From contig NZ_NEGG01000020.1 of assembly GCF_002135295.1 (NCBI RefSeq), positions 1-55,293 on the forward strand: a DNA stretch of 55,293 nucleotides, read 5' to 3'. The notes under the pieces are model-generated. The model did not search any database, was not told the origin of the DNA, and was given only the letters and a program-made list of their open reading frames with translations. Of this stretch, positions 1-8,448 are shown one piece after another; position 1 is the first letter of the stretch, and every line of letters starts with the position of its first letter. This stretch comes from Acinetobacter sp. ANC 5054 (GTDB taxonomy: Bacteria > Pseudomonadota > Gammaproteobacteria > Pseudomonadales > Moraxellaceae). The position numbers and the translations under genes were made by a program.

Positions 1-102
1 CCGCCGCTAGGTCCAGTAGCAAGCTACCTTTCCCCGCTCGACTTGCATGTGTTAAGCCTGCCGCCAGCGTTCAATCTGAGCCATGATCAAACTCTTCAGT
101 TT
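1..102 (-). rRNA. rrs: 16S ribosomal RNA, 5' end only (partial)
   Basis: The complement of this stretch carries the conserved 5' end of bacterial 16S rRNA, including the AGAGTTTGATCATGGCTCAG element (the universal 27F primer region, at about 78-97) followed by ATTGAACGCTGGCGGCAGGC. The mature 5' end lies near 102. The gene runs out of the window to the left, away from the origin. Confidence 0.97.
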
Positions 103-366
103 AAAATCAATAGTACCTTAAAAGGGTACCAATCTTGGCTCATCAATTTTCTGACAAATATTTCTCAAATAAACTTCGAGTAATTTCTACCATCAATCAA
201 TGAAAATAATTTCGACTGATCAACTAGTAAAAATCCACACAAGTTGTTCTTCATAATCTCTTAATGATCTTTCTAACATCTCGTCAATGCTAGAAGCTGG
301 ACTTCAATAAACTCAACAACTCAACGCTTCGCGTTTCGTTCGTTTCCGTCTATCTCGTCGGTATGG
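103..366 (-). other. rRNA operon leader (transcribed spacer before 16S)
   Basis: This is the transcribed leader between the rrn promoter and the 16S gene. Bases 166-366 are identical, in inverted orientation, to 55093-55293 at the other end of the window. A short hairpin (GTACC with GGTAC) lies close to the 16S end at about 115-130. No open reading frame is expected here. I did not recognise a clear boxA antitermination element. Confidence 0.85.
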
Positions 367-399
367 TGCTCATTATAGGGCAATTTCTTACACGTGCAA
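364..399 (-). promoter_or_regulatory. rrn P1 promoter (left operon)
   Basis: On the minus strand TTGCAC (394-399) is followed after 16 bases by a perfect TATAAT (372-377) and a discriminator reading GAGCACC. This is a strong sigma-70 promoter with the 16-base spacing typical of rRNA P1 promoters. The start of transcription is expected at about 365, which is where sequence identity with the other rrn leader begins. Confidence 0.85.
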
Positions 400-480
400 G
401 TGCTTTTGACTCACAACAATCACGAGTGTTTTATTTTTATGCACCAAAACAGAACACATCTCACTCAAATAATACATAAG

Positions 481-509
481 CACATGATATTTATCAAAAA
501 TATCATGTG
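481..509 (-). terminator. Hairpin downstream of the cyclophilin gene
   Basis: CACATGATATTT and AAATATCATGTG form a perfect 12-bp stem with a 5-base loop, 24 bases past the stop of the minus-strand cyclophilin gene. There is no long U-run after it, so it is a weak terminator or an mRNA-end stabiliser. Confidence 0.5.
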
Positions 510-532
510 AAATTAAATTTTAAATATTTTGC

Positions 533-1102
533 TTAGTTTTTTGCGGGCGCTGTTTTAATCACCACACTATTAATAATTACAGGTGAAACTGGCACATTTT
601 GATGCATACCATGGTTTGCAGTTGACACTTTGGTAATTTTATCGACGATATCCATACCTTTAGTGACTTTACCAAACACAGCATAGCCAGCATTCATTGC
701 ACTTTTATTAAGAAAGTCATTATCAACTACATTGATAAAGAATTGACTGCTTGCTGAATCTGGATGATTCATTCTTGCCATAGCCAATGTGCCACGGGTA
801 TTTGATAAACCATTATAAGATTCGTTTTTAATGGCAGCCTTCGTCGGCTTTTCTTGCATAGTTGCATCCATACCACCACCCTGAATCATAAAACCAGGAA
901 TAACACGGTGGAAAATGGTACCGTTATAAAAATTCGCCTTAGCGTAGTCTTCAAAGTTCTTGGCTGAAATTGGTGCTTTATCATTAAAGAGTTCGATTTC
1001 GATATTGCCTTGATTGGTTTTCATTTCTACAAGGGTATTGGCTGCCCAGCTACTTAAACTTAGGGTTGTCGCTGTGATTGCTATTAAAGCCTTTTTTAAC
1101 AT
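533..1102 (-). CDS. ppiA: Periplasmic peptidyl-prolyl cis-trans isomerase, cyclophilin type
   Basis: A 189-residue protein. It starts with a signal peptide ([20 protein letters not shown], cleavage near residue 20) and continues with a single cyclophilin domain. Family hallmarks are visible: [14 protein letters not shown] at about 64-77, with the catalytic Arg in [14 protein letters not shown] near 101-110; and [11 protein letters not shown] near 118-128. It is close in length and pattern to E. coli PpiA, which catalyses proline isomerisation of exported proteins; the signal peptide argues against cytoplasmic PpiB. It stands alone, transcribed towards the left rrn operon, with a stem-loop after its stop codon. 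Confidence is high for the family and moderate for the symbol. Confidence 0.9.
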   Translation of the reverse strand: MLKKALIAITATTLSLSSWAANTLVEMKTNQGNIEIELFNDKAPISAKNFEDYAKANFYNGTIFHRVIPGFMIQGGGMDATMQEKPTKAAIKNESYNGLSNTRGTLAMARMNHPDSASSQFFINVVDNDFLNKSAMNAGYAVFGKVTKGMDIVDKITKVSTANHGMHQNVPVSPVIINSVVIKTAPAKN

Positions 1103-1201
1103 TTGCTAACTCTTCTGATTCATGTCGTACTTGTTATTGACTGTATATTAGTCTGTGATGATTAAAAAGTCGTTATTCTGCCATTATTAAAATGAGAAAA
1201 A

Positions 1202-1876
1202 GTGATGACACTATGCAATGTGGAAAATTCGAAAATTGAACATTTCCCACCTTGGCATTTACAAGGTGATGCTTTTATTTTGAATTATTGGATTTCTCCT
1301 TCTTTTATTCAACAAGCGCAGGCTTTTCGTTTAGCCCCCTCTCCACTTGGACGAGTTGTACAAGTACTTTTGGTCCGCTATCACGAATCCCCTGTTGGGC
1401 CTTATGATGAACTACTGATTATGGATCATCCATTGCTCAGTAAAAAAAGGCTAAGCTCAATTCCTAAAATATATGTTTCAACTGAGGCTTCAGTGGTACA
1501 TGGACAAAACTTATGGGGTATTCCTAAAGAACTGGCTAAGTTTGAATGGCAACAACATGAGCAAGAGCTTGTGTGTATCGTGCAGTTTCAACAGCAAAAA
1601 ATGCAAATACATTTAAAGAAAACCCGTGGCACACGTTCTTTTTATATTAATAGTCATCATGTACCAGCCTCTATGTTAAAAATACAGCAAGCATGGCAAG
1701 GTAAACGTTATCAATTTTCGCCCCAATTTAGAGGTCGTATTCGTAAACTTGCCAATGTGCATTGGGAAAATACCCAAGCCATTTTTCCTGATTTTTCGCA
1801 AGCTCGATTATTACAAAGTTTTTATGTACCCACCTTTAATTTGGTCTTTCCGCAAGCAACCATTAAAGATAAGTAA
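1202..1876 (+). CDS. Acetoacetate decarboxylase-like protein
   Basis: A 224-residue protein with a GTG start preceded by a GAGAAAA ribosome-binding sequence. The elements SPVGPYDELLI (63-73) and GQNLWGIPKELAKF (101-114) match the acetoacetate decarboxylase superfamily fold. In true acetoacetate decarboxylase two adjacent lysines (K115-K116) form and tune the Schiff base. Here the first corresponds to K109, but the second position is Glu110, so normal decarboxylase chemistry is doubtful. The acid residue in GPYDE (E70) is kept. There is no signal peptide. No metabolic neighbours indicate a substrate: it lies between ppiA (divergent) and an esterase (convergent). Substrate unknown. Confidence 0.72.
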   Translation: MMTLCNVENSKIEHFPPWHLQGDAFILNYWISPSFIQQAQAFRLAPSPLGRVVQVLLVRYHESPVGPYDELLIMDHPLLSKKRLSSIPKIYVSTEASVVHGQNLWGIPKELAKFEWQQHEQELVCIVQFQQQKMQIHLKKTRGTRSFYINSHHVPASMLKIQQAWQGKRYQFSPQFRGRIRKLANVHWENTQAIFPDFSQARLLQSFYVPTFNLVFPQATIKDK

Positions 1877-1898
1877 ATTGGCACTAAAATAAAAAAGG

Positions 1899-1914
1899 TG
1901 TTTCACGTGAAACA
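1899..1914. promoter_or_regulatory. parS chromosome-partition site (perfect)
   Basis: TGTTTCACGTGAAACA is the canonical 16-bp parS palindrome bound by ParB. It is extended to a 22-bp palindrome (1897-1918). It lies between the convergent ADC-like and esterase genes, about 26 kb from the origin. The long palindrome could also fold at the RNA level as a transcript-end hairpin. parA and parB are not in this window. Confidence 0.92.
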
Positions 1915-1946
1915 CCTGTATAAAGAATTGAATCGATCAAATTAAT

Positions 1947-3017
1947 TTAGCTGTGCTTATCCCAAAACTTACGGAATTTTTCACTGGTCTCAATCAGATA
2001 TTTTTTCGCACGATGTGACACTGGTGTTAAGTTGATGAAGCCATGTGTTTGATCGGTATATTCTTGATAAAACACTTTCACACCTTGCTGGCGCAGCTTA
2101 TGCGAATAAATTTCACCTTCATCGTGTAATACGTCATGTCCAGCGGTAATCAGATAGGTGGGAGCAATGCCTGTGAGCTGACCATAGGTCGGTGAAATTA
2201 ATGGGTCATCCAATGCAACATCGTGCTTGTTTGCATAGAGCTCAGTAACCGTATCAATATCTTGTTCAGTTAAGACCAATCCATCTTTATATGCATAGAA
2301 AGATGGATGACGACTTTTAAAATCCACGACTGGATAAATTAATAATTGAGCTTGAGGTGCAAACACTTTTTTTGCACTACGCTGCGCCACTACAGTTGCA
2401 ATATTACCGCCAGCGCTATCCCCTGCGACCGCAATTCGATTTTTCAAAATTTTAAATTGACGACTATTTTGATAAGTCCACGCTAATGCATCTTCACAAA
2501 TTTGAATTAATTGAGCAGGACTAGCTTCAGGTGACAACGGATAATCAATACTGAGCACTTGCGCTTTGGCATGTACAGCCAATAATCGACATGCTTCATC
2601 ATGCGTAGCTAAACTGCCGACAACAAAGCCGCCGCCATGATAAAACACGATCATCGGTAATTTTTTATTCGGTGCAGGATGATAATGCCGCGCAAACACC
2701 GTTCCACTTTGCAATGGTAAGCGAATATCTTGAATTTGTTTTACTGTAGTTGGCTTTGACTTAATCGAGTCCATTTGAAGTTCAAACAGCTTTCGAGACT
2801 TTTGATAATCTTCGGTAACAAAACCTGACTTTCCTTGTTTGAGCTGGGCAGCCATCATGCACTTCACCAGCGGATCGAGCTGAGGGAAAATAAAAGGATA
2901 GTCGAGTCGTTTAGCGAGGCTTTCTTTTGCAAAATTTGGCAGTCGATCCAGTAAACGTGCAGCCGTACCTTGGCCTTTATCTTTGAAATTTTTTAATGAT
3001 TCATTTAAAGCAAACAT
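1947..3017 (-). CDS. Alpha/beta hydrolase, hormone-sensitive-lipase-type esterase
   Basis: A 356-residue cytoplasmic esterase or lipase. The oxyanion-hole motif HGGG is at 127-130, the nucleophile elbow GDSAGG at 199-204 (Ser201), the catalytic Asp in AGHDVLHDEG (Asp295) and the catalytic His in HGF (His325). This order and spacing define the bacterial HSL (type IV) lipase family, which hydrolyses short- to medium-chain esters. There is no signal peptide. The N-terminal 80 residues form the family's cap. It is a monocistronic gene converging on the ADC-like gene across the parS palindrome. The natural substrate cannot be read from the sequence. Confidence 0.9.
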   Translation of the reverse strand: MFALNESLKNFKDKGQGTAARLLDRLPNFAKESLAKRLDYPFIFPQLDPLVKCMMAAQLKQGKSGFVTEDYQKSRKLFELQMDSIKSKPTTVKQIQDIRLPLQSGTVFARHYHPAPNKKLPMIVFYHGGGFVVGSLATHDEACRLLAVHAKAQVLSIDYPLSPEASPAQLIQICEDALAWTYQNSRQFKILKNRIAVAGDSAGGNIATVVAQRSAKKVFAPQAQLLIYPVVDFKSRHPSFYAYKDGLVLTEQDIDTVTELYANKHDVALDDPLISPTYGQLTGIAPTYLITAGHDVLHDEGEIYSHKLRQQGVKVFYQEYTDQTHGFINLTPVSHRAKKYLIETSEKFRKFWDKHS

Positions 3018-3218
3018 GCCATATCCTTAGATTTATGCTCTTCATACTTTCTACATGATCATGGGCTAATGTGACCAATTTCACATACAAGTCTCAACAT
3101 CAATATACATAGTACAGACTCAGTTAAGCTAATCTTCTTTTATAGAGTTGTCATTGACAATTTACCTGCGTTTCATGGGTTGATTTTGCTAACCCAGTTT
3201 AGATAAAGGACACCGACC

Positions 3219-3782
3219 ATGGCTAAAAAAATAATTCTTCTGTCCATTGCAACCGCATTTTTGGCAGTAGGCTGCGTCGCATTTCCTGAAGATGGTTACT
3301 ATGATGGACGTTATGATCAGCGTTACGACAGACGCTATGATCAGCGCTATGACAATCGTTATGATCGTCGCTATGACAATAACCGTTATGAGCAAGATCG
3401 TCATGCATGGGAGCGTCAGCAACAGCAACGCAACCGTTTGGAACTAGAGCGAAAAAAACAGCAGCTCGATCAACGTAACTGGGAACAAAACCGCAAAAAC
3501 CAGCAAGAATGGGAACGTCGGAATAACCAGTTAGAACGTCAACGTATAGAACAACAACGTAAACGTGCTGATGACGATCGCCGTAAACGTGTAGAACAAG
3601 ATCGTCAAAAAGCCAATAACGAGCGTCAGCGTATTGAGCAACAGCGCCAAAAAGCTGCCGAACAACGCAATAAACGCGTAGAGCAGGAACGTAAGCAACG
3701 TCATGATCAAATCAAAAAAGTTTCAGATCAACAACGTAAAGCAGCTGAAGATCGACGCAAAGCATGGGAAAACCGTCGTTAA
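3219..3782 (+). CDS. Arg/Gln-rich lipoprotein with YDxR repeats and a long coiled coil
   Basis: A 187-residue protein starting after a GGACACC ribosome-binding region. A lipoprotein signal (lipobox LAVGC) predicts lipidation at Cys19. Residues about 28-58 are a tandem array of RYDQ/RYDR/RYDN units, encoded by near-repeats of 12 bases. From about 60 to the end it is an almost uninterrupted charged helix rich in Arg, Gln, Glu and Lys, likely a coiled coil. This resembles the poorly characterised low-complexity lipoproteins of Acinetobacter. It may bridge the outer membrane and peptidoglycan, but no catalytic domain is visible and the function is unknown. Confidence 0.75.
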   Translation: MAKKIILLSIATAFLAVGCVAFPEDGYYDGRYDQRYDRRYDQRYDNRYDRRYDNNRYEQDRHAWERQQQQRNRLELERKKQQLDQRNWEQNRKNQQEWERRNNQLERQRIEQQRKRADDDRRKRVEQDRQKANNERQRIEQQRQKAAEQRNKRVEQERKQRHDQIKKVSDQQRKAAEDRRKAWENRR

Positions 3783-3817
3783 ACCTAAACGTTAGATGGT
3801 CATTCTAAAATTGAAAA

Positions 3818-3843
3818 AGCGTATCCTTGGATACGCTTTTTTT
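3818..3843 (+). terminator. Rho-independent terminator after the coiled-coil lipoprotein
   Basis: AGCGTATCC and GGATACGCT form a 9-bp stem followed by a run of seven T, 36 bases past the stop codon. Confidence 0.85.
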
Positions 3844-3912
3844 ATTGAGCTTGATTTGCTCATTCATTAACAACTCATTTTGCGATGCTGATTATTTCCC
3901 ATATCCATAAAA

Positions 3913-3947
3913 AATAGACAGAAGAGGCATCCTATCTCCTGTCTATT
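3913..3947 (-). terminator. Terminator after the small lipoprotein gene
   Basis: AATAGACAG and CTGTCTATT pair, with an additional GAG/CTC inside. On the minus strand the hairpin is followed by six T. It lies about 50 bases downstream of the stop of the minus-strand lipoprotein gene. Confidence 0.7.
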
Positions 3948-3994
3948 CTTTTAATGACTATATATAGGTTCACGAACCTAATGCATCGCATCCA

Positions 3995-4237
3995 TTATTG
4001 TTGTTGACCAGCAGGCTGCTCCGCAGAAGGAGTAGCAGGTGCTGACTGAATTTCAGCCCCTTGTGCTGAAGGATCGGCTTGTACCACAGCGCCAGATTGT
4101 TCAGATGTTGCTGTTGCTTCAGCACCTGTGGTCACTTGTGCAGTTTCGGGTGATTCCACCGTTTCTTGTGATGAACAACCGACTGCGACTCCACCAAAAC
4201 CCATCAACGCTAAAAGAATTAAACCAGTTTTCTTCAT
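3995..4237 (-). CDS. Small Ala/Gln/Glu-rich lipoprotein
   Basis: An 80-residue protein with a lipoprotein signal peptide (lipobox VAVGC, lipidated Cys21). It is followed by a low-complexity tail rich in Ala, Glu, Gln, Ser, Thr and Pro with no hydrophobic core, so probably disordered. An AAGGAA-type ribosome-binding site precedes the ATG. No family was recognised. It is presumably membrane-anchored by its lipid. The convergent neighbour is another lipoprotein, but they share no similarity beyond the signal. Confidence 0.65.
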   Translation of the reverse strand: MKKTGLILLALMGFGGVAVGCSSQETVESPETAQVTTGAEATATSEQSGAVVQADPSAQGAEIQSAPATPSAEQPAGQQQ

Positions 4238-4563
4238 CTTAAATATTTCCTTAAATTAATACTTAAAAAGCAAAGCTCATCTTTGCCGGAACCATAATGG
4301 AAAATTATTTTGTGAACTTCCCACCTTCTCAGTTGTAGTTTTGACAGGGGGAAGTACGGCTTATGAAATTTTTTATTAATTTAATCATCTGAGGCATCTT
4401 GCACGCTTTCAAATCAGAAAGATGAGTAACTACATTGTTTTATATGTTTTTTTTCAAAAAATATTGGTATAGACACATTTCATAATGATTCATGAGCAAA
4501 AACATATCCCAACAAAAAGCTGCTGCTTCGTTACCTAAGTTTTTGTTTTTATAAATTTAAGGC

Positions 4564-4595
4564 AAAAAAAAGCCTGCTTATGAGATAAGCAGGCT
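4564..4595 (-). terminator. Orphan minus-strand terminator 1
   Basis: AGCCTGCTTA and TAAGCAGGCT form a 10-bp stem with a 5-base loop. On the minus strand it is followed by eight T. No gene precedes it on this strand. It suggests the 3' end of an unannotated transcript running down from about 4740. Confidence 0.8.
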
Positions 4596-4744
4596 ATGAA
4601 AAACACATTTCAAAATATCAGGAGAAACTACAGCGATAGAATCTAAAAACAATATTAATCAATTGATCATTATTTGAGAAATACTTTATAAAGCTGACAT
4701 TAATAGCTTTTATGTATAATTATTAACCAGCTCAATATTGCGAC

Positions 4745-4777
4745 AAAAAAAAAATGCTGATCCTTGGGGAATCAGCA
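4745..4777 (-). terminator. Orphan minus-strand terminator 2
   Basis: TGCTGAT and ATCAGCA form the stem; on the minus strand it is followed by at least nine T. It lies just below a short minus-strand reading frame (4806-4931) and probably ends its transcript. Confidence 0.75.
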
Positions 4778-4805
4778 TAAAAAACATGTCTAAATTTGGT
4801 GGTCG

Positions 4806-4931
4806 TCACCATACCCCCTCTCTCCAACGGATATGGTCACTTCCAATAACTAGATTATGAACAAAATCATGAATAATGAGAAACCGTAAAAATGCATCAA
4901 CAATATTCAACATTCCGATTAATATACACAT
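4806..4931 (-). other. Possible 41-residue hydrophobic small ORF or small RNA
   Basis: The minus strand from ATG at 4931 reads 41 codons to a TGA. The predicted peptide is hydrophobic in the middle and ends REGVW, and is followed 30 bases later by an intrinsic terminator. There is no good ribosome-binding site, so the transcript may instead be a non-coding RNA. The remaining parts of the 4238-5148 gap are A/T-rich and hold nothing else I can identify apart from the terminators and the grpE promoter. Confidence 0.28.
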
Positions 4932-5042
4932 AATCATTCAAATCAATAATTTATAATTTCATATATTTAATTTAAATCCATTCAATCATTTCACTTTAAA
5001 TACTTTAATTGGTGAAAAAACGTGAATTAATCGCTGACTTCG

Positions 5043-5070
5043 CTTGAATTTTTAGCTGATGCCCCGATTT
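5043..5070 (+). promoter_or_regulatory. Sigma-32 (heat-shock) promoter of grpE
   Basis: CTTGAA (5043-5048), a 13-base spacer and CCCCGATTT (5062-5070) fit the RpoH consensus CTTGAA-N(12-14)-CCCCATnT with one substitution. It lies about 110 bases upstream of the GrpE start. Confidence 0.82.
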
Positions 5071-5181
5071 CTTCTATTAATCATGAATTCAAAACGCATG
5101 GCAGTTCTGCAATGAAGTCGTTTGAACGCTTAGCTATAAGGACTGAACATGTTTAAGAACCCATTTAAACGGAGTAAATCA

Positions 5182-5727
5182 ATGGCGACTGAGCAAAATC
5201 AAGAAGCTCAAGATCTTCAACCCGAGCAAGCAACAGAACAACAAGCCGCTCAAGCTGAGACTGAGCAAACTGAAGTTACCGTTGAATCTTTGCAAGAACA
5301 GATTGCTCAACTTGAAGGCGACTTAAAGTTAGAGAAAGCGCGTACAGCCAATGCTGTGTACGAAGCACAAAAAAGTGTAGAACGTATTCAACGTGAATCT
5401 GAAAAACATAAAGACACTGTTTTAGAAAAGTTTGCTAAACAGTTGTTAGATTCAGTCGATAACCTTGAACGTGCGATTGCTGCGGCAGGCGAAGAAAAAT
5501 CTGCTTTGTCTGAAGGGGTTGAACTTACCCTTAAATCATTGCTTACCACACTTGAAAAATTTGGTGTGGTTGCAGTGGATACCGCGAACGGTTTTAACGC
5601 TGACTTACATCAAGCTGTTGGCATCGACCCAACTGCAAAAGCCAACGAAATCGGCACAGTTTTACAAAAAGGCTATAGCCTAAATGGTCGTTTATTACGT
5701 CCAGCAATGGTTATGGTTGGCGCATAA
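5182..5727 (+). CDS. grpE: GrpE nucleotide-exchange factor
   Basis: 181 residues from the ATG at 5182, which has a GGAG ribosome-binding site eight bases upstream. An in-frame ATG at 5149 with AAGGA before it would add 11 basic residues ([11 protein letters not shown]) not expected in the family, so I prefer 5182. The protein has a Gln/Glu-rich disordered N-terminus, a long coiled coil (about 35-100) and the C-terminal beta domain ending [13 protein letters not shown], which is the GrpE signature. GrpE releases ADP from DnaK and senses heat in the cytoplasm. It lies 155 bases upstream of dnaK; dnaJ is not adjacent. Confidence 0.96.
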   Translation: MATEQNQEAQDLQPEQATEQQAAQAETEQTEVTVESLQEQIAQLEGDLKLEKARTANAVYEAQKSVERIQRESEKHKDTVLEKFAKQLLDSVDNLERAIAAAGEEKSALSEGVELTLKSLLTTLEKFGVVAVDTANGFNADLHQAVGIDPTAKANEIGTVLQKGYSLNGRLLRPAMVMVGA

Positions 5728-5771
5728 GCCCAATATTTTTGAGTGCTTATAAAAAATTTTCCTGAAATTTA

Positions 5772-5799
5772 CTTGAAAATTTTTGATTGGCTCTCATAT
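5772..5799 (+). promoter_or_regulatory. Probable sigma-32 promoter of dnaK
   Basis: CTTGAA (5772-5777) is followed after 14 bases by TCTCATAT (5792-5799), two mismatches from CCCCATAT. It would give dnaK its own heat-shock start in addition to read-through from grpE. A perfect 8-bp hairpin with a 3-base loop (TTCCCTTT / AAAGGGAA, 5826-5844) then lies in the leader. Confidence 0.6.
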
Positions 5800-5882
5800 C
5801 GGATAACAAGTAAATCCCTTTTTATTTCCCTTTGAGAAAGGGAAGAATTTGGGAATAAAAGAATTTTAGAGGAAACATCCAA

Positions 5883-7823
5883 ATGGCGAAAATCATTGGT
5901 ATTGACTTAGGTACTACTAACTCTTGCGTAGCAGTACTTGAAGGCGACAAAGTTAAAGTAATCGACAACGCTGAAGGCGCTCGTACAACTCCATCTATTA
6001 TTGCGTATAAAGATGGCGAGATCCTTGTCGGTCAATCTGCTAAACGTCAAGCAGTAACAAACCCTAAAAACACATTATTTGCAATCAAACGTTTGATCGG
6101 TCGTAAGTACCAAGACCAAGCTGTGCAAAAAGATATCGGTCTTGTACCTTACAAAATCATCAAAGCTGACAATGGCGATGCTTGGGTTGATGTAAACGAC
6201 AAGAAACTTGCACCACAACAAATCTCTGCTGAAATCTTGAAAAAGATGAAAAAAACAGCTGAAGATTACCTAGGCGAAACAGTAACTGAAGCTGTTATTA
6301 CTGTTCCTGCTTACTTCAACGATGCTCAGCGTCAAGCAACGAAAGATGCTGGTAAAATTGCTGGTCTTGAAGTTAAACGTATCATCAACGAACCAACTGC
6401 TGCTGCACTTGCGTTCGGTATGGACAAAAAAGAAGGCGACCGTAAAGTTGCTGTATACGACTTGGGTGGTGGTACTTTTGACGTATCAATCATCGAAATC
6501 GCTGACCTTGATGGCGACCAACAAATCGAAGTATTGTCTACTAACGGTGATACATTCCTTGGTGGTGAAGACTTCGATAACGCGTTAATCGAGTTCTTAG
6601 TTGAAGAATTCAAGAAAGAACAAAGCGTAAACTTGAAACAAGATCCGCTTGCTCTTCAACGTTTAAAAGAAGCTGCTGAAAAAGCAAAAATCGAGCTTTC
6701 TTCTTCTAACGCAACTGAAATCAACCTTCCGTACATCACTGCTGATGCGACTGGTCCTAAACACTTAGTGATCAACGTAACACGTGCGAAACTTGAAGGT
6801 TTAGTTGCTGACTTAGTTGAACGTACAATCGAGCCTTGCCGTATCGCGCTTAAAGATGCTGGTCTTTCGACTTCGGACATCTCTGACGTAATCTTGGTGG
6901 GTGGTCAATCACGTATGCCAATGGTTCAACAGAAAGTTCAAGAATTCTTCGGTCGTGAGCCACGTAAAGACGTGAACCCTGACGAAGCTGTGGCAATGGG
7001 TGCTGCGATTCAAGGTGCTGTACTTTCAGGTGATAAAACTGACGTACTTCTTCTTGACGTAACTCCATTGACTCTTGGTATCGAAACAATGGGCGGCGTG
7101 TTAACAGCAATCATCGAGAAAAACACCACGATTCCTGCGAAGAAATCTCAAGTGTTCTCAACTGCTGCGGACAACCAACCGGCTGTAGACATTTCTGTGT
7201 TCCAAGGTGAACGTAAAATGGCTCAGCAAAACAAATTGTTAGGTAACTTCCAATTAGGCGATATCCCACCTGCTCCACGTGGTGTGCCACAAATTGAAGT
7301 ATCTTTCGATATCAACGCTGATGGTATCTTGAAAGTATCTGCAAAAGACAAGAGCACTGGTAAAGAGCAATCAATTCAAATTAAAGCAAACTCAGGTTTG
7401 AGCGATGCTGAAATTGAAGCGATGATCAAAGATGCTGAAGCGAATGCTGAAGAAGACCGTAAATTTGAAGAGCTTGCAAAAGCACGTAACGAAGCTGATG
7501 CTTTAGTTTCTTCTTCACAAAAAGCGGTTAAAGATCTTGGCGAACAAGTATCTGCTGACGAAAAAACTGCGGTTGAAACTGCTGTAGCTGAACTTGAAGC
7601 TTCTACCAAAGAAAATGACGTAGAAGACATCAAAGCAAAAACTGAAGCGCTTCAAAACATCATCATGCCTATTACTCAAAAGGCATATGAAGCTGCACAA
7701 GGCCAAGGTGGCGCTGAAGGTTTCGACCCGAACGCATTCCAAGGCGGTGAAGGCCAACAGCAAAAAGCGGACGATGGCGTTGTAGATGCTGAGTTCACTG
7801 AAGTGAAAGATGACAAAAAATAA
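5883..7823 (+). CDS. dnaK: Chaperone protein DnaK (Hsp70)
   Basis: 646 residues with an AGAGGA ribosome-binding site. The N-terminal ATPase starts [15 protein letters not shown]. The phosphate-2 loop reads [12 protein letters not shown] (near 194-205) and the adenosine-binding element VGGQSRMP (near 340-347). The substrate-binding domain follows, and the tail ends with the acidic [12 protein letters not shown] typical of bacterial DnaK. It folds and protects cytoplasmic proteins with GrpE (encoded just upstream) and DnaJ (elsewhere). Length and motifs are complete. The many antisense reading frames over this gene are by-products of its strong codon bias. Confidence 0.99.
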   Translation: MAKIIGIDLGTTNSCVAVLEGDKVKVIDNAEGARTTPSIIAYKDGEILVGQSAKRQAVTNPKNTLFAIKRLIGRKYQDQAVQKDIGLVPYKIIKADNGDAWVDVNDKKLAPQQISAEILKKMKKTAEDYLGETVTEAVITVPAYFNDAQRQATKDAGKIAGLEVKRIINEPTAAALAFGMDKKEGDRKVAVYDLGGGTFDVSIIEIADLDGDQQIEVLSTNGDTFLGGEDFDNALIEFLVEEFKKEQSVNLKQDPLALQRLKEAAEKAKIELSSSNATEINLPYITADATGPKHLVINVTRAKLEGLVADLVERTIEPCRIALKDAGLSTSDISDVILVGGQSRMPMVQQKVQEFFGREPRKDVNPDEAVAMGAAIQGAVLSGDKTDVLLLDVTPLTLGIETMGGVLTAIIEKNTTIPAKKSQVFSTAADNQPAVDISVFQGERKMAQQNKLLGNFQLGDIPPAPRGVPQIEVSFDINADGILKVSAKDKSTGKEQSIQIKANSGLSDAEIEAMIKDAEANAEEDRKFEELAKARNEADALVSSSQKAVKDLGEQVSADEKTAVETAVAELEASTKENDVEDIKAKTEALQNIIMPITQKAYEAAQGQGGAEGFDPNAFQGGEGQQQKADDGVVDAEFTEVKDDKK

Positions 7824-7845
7824 TTTGTCAGCTTAACTGAAAAAG

Positions 7846-7869
7846 ACCGCGCGAAAGCGCGGTTTTTTT
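7846..7869 (+). terminator. Rho-independent terminator of dnaK
   Basis: ACCGCGC-GAAA-GCGCGGT, a 7-bp G/C-rich stem closed by a GAAA tetraloop, followed by seven T, about 20 bases after the dnaK stop codon. Confidence 0.93.
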
Positions 7870-7909
7870 ATGCTATTTTTCATTATCTTTAAAATAAAAC
7901 ATAATTTAC

Positions 7910-8344
7910 ATGAAAAATTTTATCAAGCTTTTGCTCTTAGCTGCGGGAATGTCTGTGATATTGCATTATCCGATGGGTAATCTATTAATCATTCTGCCTT
8001 CAAACATACGATTATCCCCTCTCAATGATCTACAAATTATGGGACTTGATGCGGCCTTCATACTTGGACTCATCATAAGTTGCCTAATTTTATATATGTT
8101 TAATATTCAGCAGCGCTACATGTGGAGCTTAGGATTTATCTCACTATTGATCGGCATTATTTTTTATACTTTAGCTCAATGTTTTAAACTCGAAATATCG
8201 ATCTATAGTTTGGAAAACGTTAAAGAATATGGATTTAATTTCAAATATCTCATTGAATTGATTTTTTTCATATTTATCTCTATAGGATTCATTCTTATTT
8301 ATAAATCCAATTTACCAGCCAAATTAACTGGAAAAAAAGCGTAA
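7910..8344 (+). CDS. Small integral membrane protein of unknown function
   Basis: 144 residues with four predicted membrane helices (about 5-30, 44-64, 72-90 and 110-130), very rich in Ile, Leu and Phe, and a short basic C-terminus. There is no clear ribosome-binding site just before the ATG. No conserved motif was recognised. It lies between the dnaK terminator and the protease gene, probably with its own promoter. Base composition is more A/T-rich than the flanking genes. Function unknown. Confidence 0.6.
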   Translation: MKNFIKLLLLAAGMSVILHYPMGNLLIILPSNIRLSPLNDLQIMGLDAAFILGLIISCLILYMFNIQQRYMWSLGFISLLIGIIFYTLAQCFKLEISIYSLENVKEYGFNFKYLIELIFFIFISIGFILIYKSNLPAKLTGKKA

Positions 8345-8448
8345 TGCTGTTGTTAAGACAACGCTAAAATTTCAAGATGGTAAATATTTGACTATGACGT
8401 GGACAAAATTCAAGCTAAATTAAAACCCTATTATTGTGTTCATTTACT

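Noticed and set aside
3189..3428. Minus-strand hydrophobic frame of 79 residues opposite the coiled-coil lipoprotein
   Set aside because: The Ile/Val-rich pattern is the antisense reading of the YDxR-coding repeats.
6332..7763. Several long open frames antisense or out of frame to dnaK
   Set aside because: They arise from the strong codon bias of dnaK and have no ribosome-binding sites or recognisable products.
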